NCBI GenBank assembly: GCA_031265345.1
Contig: JAISCU010000116.1
Coordinates: forward strand, 1-9,717
Reading direction: 5' to 3'
Length of the DNA stretch: 9,717 nt
DNA from: Bifidobacteriaceae bacterium
GTDB taxonomy: Bacteria > Actinomycetota > Actinomycetes > Actinomycetales > WQXJ01
Below, piece after piece: positions 1 to 5,349 of the stretch. Below the pieces are notes generated by a model that worked only from the letters and a program-made list of their open reading frames with translations, ran no database searches and was not told the DNA's origin. Position 1 is the stretch's first letter; the number at the start of each line of letters is the position of its first letter. A program made the translations under genes and the position numbers.

Positions 1-169
1 GCTCCGCGACGACTGGGAACCACTCGAGCGGGAGCGGCCCGGCCAGGCTCGGCGGCGTCCTCGGTCCCGAGGCCACGATGGCCGCTGCGATGGCGGTCGC
101 GGCCACTGCCGCCGCGACCACCGTGGCGACCCGTGCCAGCTTCGCGCTGCTCCGGCGGTTCTTGCCCAT
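1..169 (-). CDS. Partial secreted or membrane-anchored protein, N-terminus only
   Basis: The first 56 codons of a leftward gene that runs off the window edge. The ATG at 169-167 is preceded by GGAG with a 7-nt gap, a good ribosome binding site. The product begins MGKNRRSSAKLARVATVV, a basic n-region, followed by an Ala/Val-rich hydrophobic stretch (about residues 13-32) and then a Pro-rich segment. This is a Sec signal peptide or a single N-terminal membrane anchor. No lipobox cysteine is visible, so a lipoprotein is unlikely. Too little of the mature part is present to assign a family. It is divergent from the two-component system, so it may share regulatory DNA with it; a role as sensor partner or target is only a guess. 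Confidence 0.6.
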   Translation of the reverse strand, partial: MGKNRRSSAKLARVATVVAAAVAATAIAAAIVASGPRTPPSLAGPLPLEWFPVVAE

Positions 170-196
170 TTCGATGCTCCTTGCCTGCCCTCCGGC

Positions 197-225
197 TTCG
201 ATCCGTTGTCGGAAGACGCTATAGA
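197..225 (+). promoter_or_regulatory. Candidate promoter of the two-component operon
   Basis: TTCGAT (197-202) and TATAGA (220-225) are separated by 17 bp, a weak match to a -35/-10 pair. Initiation about 7 nt downstream would start the transcript at about 232, right at the left arm of the large inverted repeat, giving a leader of about 100 nt. The assignment rests on motif matching only. Confidence 0.25.
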
Positions 226-231
226 CCCCCA

Positions 232-272
232 GGTCACGCGAAGGTTCCGGTGGCTATTACCTTCGTGTGACC
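232..272. repeat. Long inverted repeat, 14-nt arms
   Basis: GGTCACGCGAAGGT (232-245) and ACCTTCGTGTGACC (259-272) are inverted copies with one mismatch, which becomes a G-U pair in RNA, around a 13-nt spacer. It lies between two divergent genes, so it is not a terminator for either. It may be an operator or a leader-RNA hairpin. Its right arm shares TGACC with the next inverted repeat. Confidence 0.6.
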
Positions 273-293
273 AGTGCGCGCCTAGACTGGTCA
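268..293. repeat. Second inverted repeat, overlapping the first
   Basis: TGACCAGT (268-275) and ACTGGTCA (286-293) form a perfect 8-bp inverted repeat with a 10-nt spacer. Bases 268-272 also belong to the right arm of the preceding inverted repeat, so in RNA the two hairpins cannot both form. Viewed as DNA, the region has three alternating half-sites: GGTCA, TGACC, GGTCA. Confidence 0.55.
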
Positions 294-331
294 GATCGTT
301 GGCCTGATGGGGATGAGGGGGCAGTCGGACC

Positions 332-664
332 ATGGCACGGGTGCTCATAGCCGAGGACGAGGAAGACCTGGCCGAGATGTTGGCCGAGGCGATCCGTTCG
401 ACCGGCCATGACGTCACCGTGGTCCACGACGGGGCCGGTGCGCTCAGCGCCATCGCCGGAGCCCCGGACGGTCCTGGCGCATTCGACCTGCTGGTGCTGG
501 ACCGGTCCATGCCGGTGCTCGGCGGGGACACTGTCGCCCGCGTGTTGAGCAACGCCAACAGCCCGACAAGGATCCTTATGCTCACCGCGCGCTCCACCGC
601 CGCAGACACGGTCGAGGGCCTGGACCTGGGAGCGGACGAATACATGACGAAACCGTTCGACTAG
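332..664 (+). CDS. Receiver-domain half of the response regulator
   Basis: 110 residues forming an almost complete CheY-like receiver. The acidic pair is E8/D9, the phosphoacceptor is D57 in LVLDRSMP, the conserved Thr is T85 in MLTAR, and the conserved Lys is K107 in TKPF. All key residues for phosphotransfer from the kinase encoded just downstream are present. Only the last helix is missing. If made, the product would be a lone receiver with a truncated helix 5, possibly unstable or acting as a phosphate sink. The ATG at 332 follows a purine-rich GAGGGGG about 10 nt upstream, slightly long for a ribosome binding site. Confidence 0.75.
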   Translation: MARVLIAEDEEDLAEMLAEAIRSTGHDVTVVHDGAGALSAIAGAPDGPGAFDLLVLDRSMPVLGGDTVARVLSNANSPTRILMLTARSTAADTVEGLDLGADEYMTKPFD

Positions 665-682
665 CCGATCTTCCTGGCCCGC

Positions 683-1069
683 GTGGGCGCGATGCTACGA
701 CGCGTGGATCAAGCTCCCCCGCCCGACGAATGCGGCGCTTTCAAGATCGATGACGCCAGGTCGCTGGCCTGGTACGACGGCCAAGCGCTGTCGCTGCGGC
801 CCAAAGAACTGGCCGTCCTGTCTGAGCTGGTGCGGGCGACGGGCGGGTTTCGCACCACCGAGGAACTCCTAGACGAGGTCTGGCCAGCGGACCCTCCTCC
901 CATCGGCGCGGTAGTCAAAGCGGTGGTCCATTCGCTGCGGCGCAAGACCAGCGCTGACGCGATCATCTCGGCGAAGGGCCTCGGCTACCGGATAGCCAGT
1001 CCGGGCGACTGCCTGGACCACAGCCAGTGCGGCAGCCGTGACAGCGCGCCAAGGAGCGGACGCCCATGA
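683..1069 (+). CDS. DNA-binding half of the response regulator (possible separate product)
   Basis: This is the in-frame continuation after the amber codon. A GTG at 683 could serve as a start, but no clear ribosome binding site precedes it, so independent translation is doubtful. About residues 19-105 form an OmpR/PhoB-type winged helix: LSLRPKELAVLSELV, then EELLDEVWP and VKAVVHSLRRK (recognition helix), ending in the typical GLGYRI of the wing. A Cys/Ser-rich tail of roughly 24 residues follows, created by the overlap with the kinase gene. If expressed alone it would be a phosphorylation-independent DNA-binding protein. Confidence 0.5.
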   Translation: MGAMLRRVDQAPPPDECGAFKIDDARSLAWYDGQALSLRPKELAVLSELVRATGGFRTTEELLDEVWPADPPPIGAVVKAVVHSLRRKTSADAIISAKGLGYRIASPGDCLDHSQCGSRDSAPRSGRP

Positions 1070-2517
1070 GACGCTTGGCAAGTACGAGTGACCGGCGCCG
1101 TGACGAGAGCAAGGAGCGGCGCGAAGGATCACCTCGAGGCCGGGAGGACCGCGCCGCGCTGCCGCGCCCGACCCGCTTCACCTTCAGGGTGCGCCTGACG
1201 CTGTTGACCGCACTGGTGTTCTGCCTCGCCGGAGCCGCGTTGGTGGCGGCCCAGCAGGGCGTCTTCTCCCGCCTGGTCACCACGCAGTTCATGCAGTCGG
1301 TGCGGCAACTCGGGCCGGACGGATCACCGATCGGCCCGGACCTCATGCCGCCGGGCACGGCCACGGGAGCACCGGGCACGGGAACGCCGGGCACGGCCAC
1401 GGAGACAAAGGCCGCGCCCGCACCCGTCGATCCCACCACCGCTGCCGAACCGGAGCCGTTGCCCTCGCCCGGAGATGGCGCCGGATACTCCATCGGCCCG
1501 GACGCCCTGGACGTGTGGTCATCGGATGGGCCAGGGATCGGCATCTACTCCGGTCCTGACATCGACAGCGTCGAGGATGCCGCCCGCAGACTCGTCGCCA
1601 CGACCGCCGCATGGTCCGTGGGACTCACCGCCGTCTTCGCCCTGGTCTGCTTGGCGGCCGCCTGGTTGGTGTCCGGACGGGCGTTGGCGCGGGTGCGCCA
1701 GGTCACCGGATTCGTCCGGCACCTGTCCCCCGAAGAGCTCGACCGTCGCCTCGACTTGGCAGGCCCGGCTGACGAGGTCACAGACTTGGCCGCCACCTTC
1801 GACCAACTGTTGGACCGATTGGACCAGGCGTTCACGGCGCAGCGGCGGTTCGTCTCCAACGCCTCCCATGAACTGCGCACGCCGTTGACCACAGCCCGCC
1901 TGGCATTGCAGATGACGCTGGCATCCGGATTACTCCAGGCGAAAGACCGGCGACGCCTGGAGACGGCCCTGGACGCCAATAGCCGCTCCGAGGAACTGAT
2001 CGCCTCGCTGTTGACCCTGGCGCTGGCGGGCGAGCGCGACGACCCGGCTCCGCGGTCGGCCGACCTGGCGGCCCTGACACGGGAGTGCCTGGCGGACGCC
2101 CAGACGCGCGCACGGGAACTTGACCTGACGGTGGCAGCCGACGTGAGCGGCATCGTGCTCCGAGGGAATCCGGCTCTGCTCCGGACGGCGGTCGGAAACC
2201 TGGTCGACAACGCGGTCAAATACAACCGGCCGGGCGGCTCGCTGGAGGTCTTCCTCAGGCGCCAGGACGGCGCGGCCCGACTCGCCGTGGTCAATACGAG
2301 CCAAGAAGCGCTGGACCCGGACCAGATGTCGCTGCTGACCGAGCCGTTCTACCGCACCGAGCACACCAGGCTGAACGCCAACGGCGCGCCGGGGCTCGGC
2401 CTGGGGCTCGCGCTGGTGGAGTCCATCGCCCGGCGCCACGGGGGCACGCTGACGCTGGGCGTGGACCCGGACGGCCGGATGCGCGCCGAACTCGCCCTCC
2501 CACTGGGCGCGGAGTGA
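1066..2517 (+). CDS. Sensor histidine kinase with HAMP domain
   Basis: 483 residues, full length for a class I membrane kinase. The order is: basic cytoplasmic N-terminus (1-42), TM1 (about 43-63), extracellular sensor loop (about 64-182) with a Pro/Thr/Gly-rich low-complexity stretch at 95-113, TM2 (about 184-204), HAMP (about 205-256), HisKA with phosphoacceptor H268 in NASHELRTPL, and HATPase_c with N-box GNLVDNAVKYNRP (377-389) and G-box GLGLGLAL (443-450). The D-box reads VVNTS instead of the canonical DxGxG, a variant related to the NTG form seen in many actinobacterial kinases. It autophosphorylates on H268 and should pass phosphate to D57 of the adjacent regulator. Its ATG overlaps the regulator's stop (ATGA), so it depends on translational coupling. 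The amber codon upstream in the operon could therefore reduce its expression by polarity. The signal sensed cannot be told from the sequence. Confidence 0.93.
   Translation: MRRLASTSDRRRDESKERREGSPRGREDRAALPRPTRFTFRVRLTLLTALVFCLAGAALVAAQQGVFSRLVTTQFMQSVRQLGPDGSPIGPDLMPPGTATGAPGTGTPGTATETKAAPAPVDPTTAAEPEPLPSPGDGAGYSIGPDALDVWSSDGPGIGIYSGPDIDSVEDAARRLVATTAAWSVGLTAVFALVCLAAAWLVSGRALARVRQVTGFVRHLSPEELDRRLDLAGPADEVTDLAATFDQLLDRLDQAFTAQRRFVSNASHELRTPLTTARLALQMTLASGLLQAKDRRRLETALDANSRSEELIASLLTLALAGERDDPAPRSADLAALTRECLADAQTRARELDLTVAADVSGIVLRGNPALLRTAVGNLVDNAVKYNRPGGSLEVFLRRQDGAARLAVVNTSQEALDPDQMSLLTEPFYRTEHTRLNANGAPGLGLGLALVESIARRHGGTLTLGVDPDGRMRAELALPLGAE
1351..1396 (+). repeat. Short G/C-rich repeat in the kinase sensor loop
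   Basis: CCGGGCACGG occurs three times (1351-1360, 1372-1381, 1387-1396), encoding the Pro-Gly-Thr-rich linker of the extracellular loop. The reading frame is kept across all copies. Such units can change number by slippage. Confidence 0.6.
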
Positions 2518-2563
2518 CGACCGGAAGGACCGCGACCAGGCACCGGCGCCGAAGGCCCCATCA

Positions 2564-2580
2564 GATGATATATAATCATC
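2564..2580. promoter_or_regulatory. AT-rich palindrome covering a -10 box upstream of fic
   Basis: GATGAT (2564-2569), spacer ATATA, then ATCATC (2575-2580): a perfect 6-bp dyad. It contains a consensus TATAAT at 2571-2576, about 20 bp before the fic ATG. No good -35 is seen 17 bp upstream. The stretch stands out as an AT island in GC-rich surroundings. The dyad on the -10 box fits an operator where a bound repressor would block RNA polymerase. The winged helix of Fic itself is a candidate binder, but that is inference. Confidence 0.5.
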
Positions 2581-2596
2581 ATCAAGAGGTATTGAT

Positions 2597-3727
2597 ATGC
2601 AGTATTCGTCACCCGGACTCGGAGACCGCGAGCGCACGGTCATAGCCGAGATCGAGGATTTGCGCGGGAAACTGCGACATGTGCTGCACGAACCCAGCCG
2701 GTGGGTCGGTTCGCTCAGACGGCTCTCGTTCGCACGGAACCTGCAAAACTCCAACGACATCGAGGGCTACCGCTCGTCTCTCGACGACGCCGCCGCGATC
2801 GTGATCGGCGAGGACCCCCGCGACCTGGACCAGGCGGCCCGCAGCGCCCTGGAGGGCTACCGCGACGCCATGACCTACGTCATCCAACGGGTCGAGGACG
2901 AGGACTTCTCCTGCAGCGTGGACTTCATCAAGGGCCTGCACTTCATGATGACCAACCAAGCCATCCGGAACCGGCCCGGACGCTGGAGGGCAGGCGCGGT
3001 CTACGTTACCGATTCCCGCTCCGGCGAAGTGGTCCACACCGGTGCCGATGTGGACGAGGTGCCCGTCCTCATGGAGGAACTGGTGGACTATGTCAACACC
3101 ACCGAGGACGACCTCTTGGTCAAGGCCGCGCTGGTCCACCTGAACCTAGCGATGATCCATCCTTTCCGGGACGGGAACGGCCGAATGGCCCGGTGCCTCC
3201 AGAGCTTCGTGCTGGCGGCCGGAGGATTGAGGTCACCTATCTTCATGAGTATCGAGGAGTACCTCGGCGAACACACGAGGGACTACTACCAGGTGCTGTC
3301 GCAGGTGGGTCGGGGAAGCTGGCAGCCATCGCCTGAGACCAGGCCGTGGATCAGGTTCAACTTGACCGCCCATCTGAGGCAGGCGAAGACTCTCCGGCGG
3401 CGGACCAAGGACTTCGAACGCCTCTGGATGGACATGAGACTCGCCGTCGGATCGCGCGAGGAGCGGCAACTCGCCGCGCTGAGTGACGCGGCCACGGGCC
3501 TGACCATTCGCCGGGCGACCTACCTGAAGATCGCTCACGAGGTCGGCGAGGAAATCTCGGACCAAACGGCAGGACGCGATCTCAAGGCCCTGACGGACGA
3601 GGGTCTGTTGGAAGCTCGCGGTGAGAAGCGCGGCCGCTACTACGTGGCGACTGAGGCAGTGGCCGGCGTCTGGCTCGCCATCCGGAAGGACCGCGACCCG
3701 ACCGAGGCGGCTGATCCTTTCGCGTGA
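2597..3727 (+). CDS. fic: Class II Fic-family protein (probable AMP-transferase) with C-terminal winged helix
   Basis: 376 residues. Fic enzymes usually transfer AMP from ATP to Ser/Thr/Tyr hydroxyls of target proteins. The catalytic motif HPFRDGNGRMAR (188-199) is complete, including H188, D192, N194 and R196. The inhibitory motif [ST]xxxE[GN] is present near the N-terminus as S52-N-D-I-E56-G57, placing it in class II, where the inhibitory helix sits in the same chain; no separate antitoxin gene is needed and none is seen. Residues about 265-355 form a helical linker and a winged helix-turn-helix (RRATYLKIAHEV, then AGRDLKALTDEGLLEA and the wing KRGRYYV), as in SoFic-like proteins. The ATG follows AAGAGG (2584-2589) with a 7-nt gap. 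The gene starts 79 bp after the kinase stop and probably has its own promoter. Target proteins cannot be predicted. Confidence 0.93.
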   Translation: MQYSSPGLGDRERTVIAEIEDLRGKLRHVLHEPSRWVGSLRRLSFARNLQNSNDIEGYRSSLDDAAAIVIGEDPRDLDQAARSALEGYRDAMTYVIQRVEDEDFSCSVDFIKGLHFMMTNQAIRNRPGRWRAGAVYVTDSRSGEVVHTGADVDEVPVLMEELVDYVNTTEDDLLVKAALVHLNLAMIHPFRDGNGRMARCLQSFVLAAGGLRSPIFMSIEEYLGEHTRDYYQVLSQVGRGSWQPSPETRPWIRFNLTAHLRQAKTLRRRTKDFERLWMDMRLAVGSREERQLAALSDAATGLTIRRATYLKIAHEVGEEISDQTAGRDLKALTDEGLLEARGEKRGRYYVATEAVAGVWLAIRKDRDPTEAADPFA

Positions 3728-3765
3728 GCCGCCGGCCGGGGGCTGTGGACGGTGGCCTGGGGAAG

Positions 3766-3782
3766 GCGGGCCGTGAGCCCGC
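3766..3782 (+). terminator. Possible hairpin terminator after fic
   Basis: GCGGGC (3766-3771) and GCCCGC (3777-3782) form a 6-bp all-GC stem with a CGTGA loop, about 40 nt past the fic stop. No U-tract follows, so termination is uncertain; U-less hairpins are used in high-GC actinobacteria. Confidence 0.3.
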
Positions 3783-3844
3783 GCCGGCGGAACTGTGGGC
3801 GGATCGCCTGGACCGGCGAGGGACGGGACGAATAGCGTAGTGGC

Positions 3845-4447
3845 GTGCGGTATCTGTTCTGGTCCACTCTGGTCACGCTGTGGGTGATCCTCGACCCGCC
3901 GGGTCTGCTGCCCGTGTTCCTGGGGCTGATGGCGGGCAGGTCCGGCAAGGAGCGGCGGCAGGCGGCGCTCAGGGCCTCGGCGGTGGCGTTCGGCGTGATC
4001 CTCGTGTTCGCCCTGTTCGGGCAGTGGATCCTGCGCTACCTCCACATCTCCGTCGAGGCGTTGCAGATCGCCGGCGGCCTGCTGCTGTTGCTCGTGGCGC
4101 TGGAACTGCTGATGGGCAAGATGGACGAGCCCAGCCCCGACCAGATGACGCGCACCAATGTGGCCATAGTGCCCTTGGCCACGCCGTTGCTGGCCGGGCC
4201 GGGCGCCATAGTCGCGATGATGGTGGCGGTCAAGGACGCCACTGGGTTGGACGCCCATCTGGTCGTGGTCGGCGCCCTGGTGGTGGCCATGGTCTCGGTC
4301 TACCTGTTCCTCTGCTTCGCCTCGTTCATCCACCACGTCCTGCGCGACTCCGGCACCATCCTCCTGACCCGCATCGCTGGCCTGCTGCTCTCCGCCATCG
4401 CCGTCCAGATGATGGCGGACGGGGTCTTGGGCTTGTTCGCGCGGTGA
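3845..4447 (+). CDS. marC: MarC-family integral membrane protein
   Basis: 200 residues, close to the usual length of MarC/UPF0056 proteins. About six hydrophobic segments are visible: roughly 4-27, 43-64, 69-91, 104-127, 137-160 and 174-197. Family marks include the N-terminal VILDPPGLLPVFLGL (relatives have DPxGxxPxF) and IVPLATPLLAGPGAI in the middle, near the fourth segment. The biochemical role of the family is not settled; the E. coli name comes from the marRAB locus but MarC is not needed for the resistance phenotype. The start is a GTG; a purine-rich GGGACGGGAC lies rather far upstream, so the ribosome binding site is weak. It is separated from fic by 117 bp and converges on vapC, so no functional link to its neighbours is evident. 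Confidence 0.9.
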   Translation: MRYLFWSTLVTLWVILDPPGLLPVFLGLMAGRSGKERRQAALRASAVAFGVILVFALFGQWILRYLHISVEALQIAGGLLLLLVALELLMGKMDEPSPDQMTRTNVAIVPLATPLLAGPGAIVAMMVAVKDATGLDAHLVVVGALVVAMVSVYLFLCFASFIHHVLRDSGTILLTRIAGLLLSAIAVQMMADGVLGLFAR

Positions 4448-4711
4448 GGCTCGCCAGGCGCGCGGCTGGTGTGCCCGCGCCCGTCAGACCAGGCCGCCGA
4501 TGCCGCCTCAACGGGGACCGGCGCGAACACGGGTTGCCGACCGGGCGGCATCGGACAGCTTGTCCTCGGCTCGTCAACGGACCGCGACGGGGCCTGGGTC
4601 CGCCCGCCTGGCCAAGGGTCCGCGCGAGGCCACTTGCCGTCACTGCGTGGACGATGCCGTCCGGGCGCCTCGCCGCCCCGCGTCGGTCCTGTCGTTTCGC
4701 TGGCAGCCCAG
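4448..4711. other. Gap between convergent marC and vapC, with an inverted repeat
   Basis: These 264 bp have no convincing gene; open frames here are overhangs of other frames with no family resemblance. CCGATGCCGCC (4497-4507) and GGCGGCATCGG (4544-4554) are perfect 11-bp inverted copies with a 36-nt loop. They could act as a two-way terminator or be a remnant of a repeat element. No ribosome binding site or promoter is visible. Confidence 0.45.
4460..4480 (+). terminator. Possible hairpin terminator after marC
   Basis: GCGCGG (4460-4465) and CCGCGC (4475-4480) pair across a 9-nt loop, 12 nt after the marC stop. It has no U-tract. The position is right for a terminator, but in DNA this GC-rich such stems arise easily. 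Confidence 0.3.
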
Positions 4712-5146
4712 CTACTCGTCGAGGCTCGGGCAGCGCCAGCGAACTCCTGCGAACAACGAGAAGTCTGTGTCCCAGGTGACCACTTCGGCGTGGTTCTCCA
4801 AAGCGAGGGCGGCGACGTGGGCGTCCGTCACGAGCCGGCTCGGATTCGCGACCTGCTCCAACAACCGTTCGACAGTCGCGCCGTGGCTCGACGACGGCTC
4901 GACCGTCCGCACGGCCGGAGCGGACAGCAGGCGGTCCACGAAGCCCCAAGCGTCGGCGTTGGACAGCGGGCGGGGCATGACACGGGGGCTGGTGGTCAAC
5001 CGGACGAATCCCAGAATCGAGACCCAGGGGACCAAGACAGCCGCCGAGCCATTGATCGCGCTGGTCAGCCACGACACCGACACGCCGTGGACCGTCGCGT
5101 CCCTGTTGGCGGCGTGCACCAACACACTCACGTCGACAACCGTCAC
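4712..5146 (-). CDS. vapC: VapC-type PIN-domain toxin (ribonuclease)
   Basis: 144 residues, the normal size for VapC. PIN toxins are Mg2+-dependent RNases that cut tRNA or rRNA. Acidic active-site residues are visible: D5 in VVDVSVLVHA, D108 in LVTDAHVAALA, and D126/D128 in TWDTDFSLF. The end FAGVRWRCP matches the family's usual close. The second acidic position is not obvious: ILGFVRLTT (44-52) has Gly where many VapCs have Glu, as also occurs in the subgroup with LGFLRLTTNPRV-like motifs. The GTG start at 5146-5144 overlaps the antitoxin stop (GTGA), the usual translational coupling of the antitoxin-toxin pair. The stop is TAG. The toxin looks intact although its antitoxin is shortened. Confidence 0.88.
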   Translation of the reverse strand: MTVVDVSVLVHAANRDATVHGVSVSWLTSAINGSAAVLVPWVSILGFVRLTTSPRVMPRPLSNADAWGFVDRLLSAPAVRTVEPSSSHGATVERLLEQVANPSRLVTDAHVAALALENHAEVVTWDTDFSLFAGVRWRCPSLDE

Positions 5147-5325
5147 TCCTCGTCCTCCTGGGTGCCGGTGAAGGCATCGATATCGAGCTCGGACAGGAGC
5201 CTGCCAGCATGGTCCAAATCCACCGTGGGTCCCCCCAGGTCAAAGGTCGGCAACACCACTGGCGCACGGGCACCGCCCCGGAGAGGCCCGAGCACGCGGA
5301 GCACAGGAGGTTCTTCGACCCCCAC
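5143..5325 (-). CDS. vapB: N-terminally truncated VapB-like antitoxin
   Basis: 60 residues from a GTG at 5325. The C-terminal part (VVLPTFDLGGPTVDLDHAGRL, then LSELD) resembles the tail by which many actinobacterial VapB antitoxins wrap around VapC (LPxFxGGxxxxVDLDDxxALLDxxD). The N-terminal ribbon-helix-helix or AbrB domain that normally makes up the first 40 or so residues is absent. The frame upstream is open only for eight more codons before the TGA of the glycoside hydrolase gene (5352-5350), which lies in the same frame. No ribosome binding site is seen before the GTG, so the exact start is uncertain; translation may be coupled to the hydrolase 24 nt upstream. If expressed it could still neutralise VapC but could not bind DNA and autorepress. 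It may also be a decaying remnant. Confidence 0.6.
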   Translation of the reverse strand: MGVEEPPVLRVLGPLRGGARAPVVLPTFDLGGPTVDLDHAGRLLSELDIDAFTGTQEDEE

Positions 5326-5349
5326 TCGAACCGGGGCGAACGGCGGGAC

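Larger units (their letters stand above)
332..1069 (+). pseudogene. OmpR/PhoB-family response regulator split by an in-frame amber codon
   Basis: One continuous reading frame of 245 codons plus stop encodes a two-domain response regulator: receiver, then winged-helix DNA-binding domain. It is broken by TAG at 662-664. The code before it ends ...TKPFD and the code after it resumes PIFLARVGAMLRR, exactly the continuation expected in helix 5 of a receiver. In relatives the interrupted residue is usually Leu, so one substitution (TTG to TAG) explains it. Frame and sequence quality are otherwise intact on both sides, which suggests a recent nonsense mutation or a sequencing error. The final stop overlaps the kinase start as ATGA, so the pair was built as a translationally coupled operon. 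Loss of the DNA-binding half would uncouple the sensor from transcription unless the downstream half is reinitiated or the amber is suppressed. The vapC gene in this window ends in TAG, which argues that TAG is a normal stop here. Confidence 0.8.

Noticed and set aside
232..272. Rho-independent terminator
   Set aside because: It lies between divergent 5' ends with no gene ending into it and has no U-tract on either strand.
662..664. Amber codon read as a sense codon through genome-wide TAG recoding
   Set aside because: vapC terminates at TAG with a natural family C-terminus just before it, so TAG appears to be an ordinary stop here. A nonsense mutation or sequence error is simpler.
3233..4336. 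367-codon minus-strand open frame opposite fic and marC
   Set aside because: His/Gln/Arg-rich translation typical of a shadow frame. The plus-strand genes have conserved motifs.
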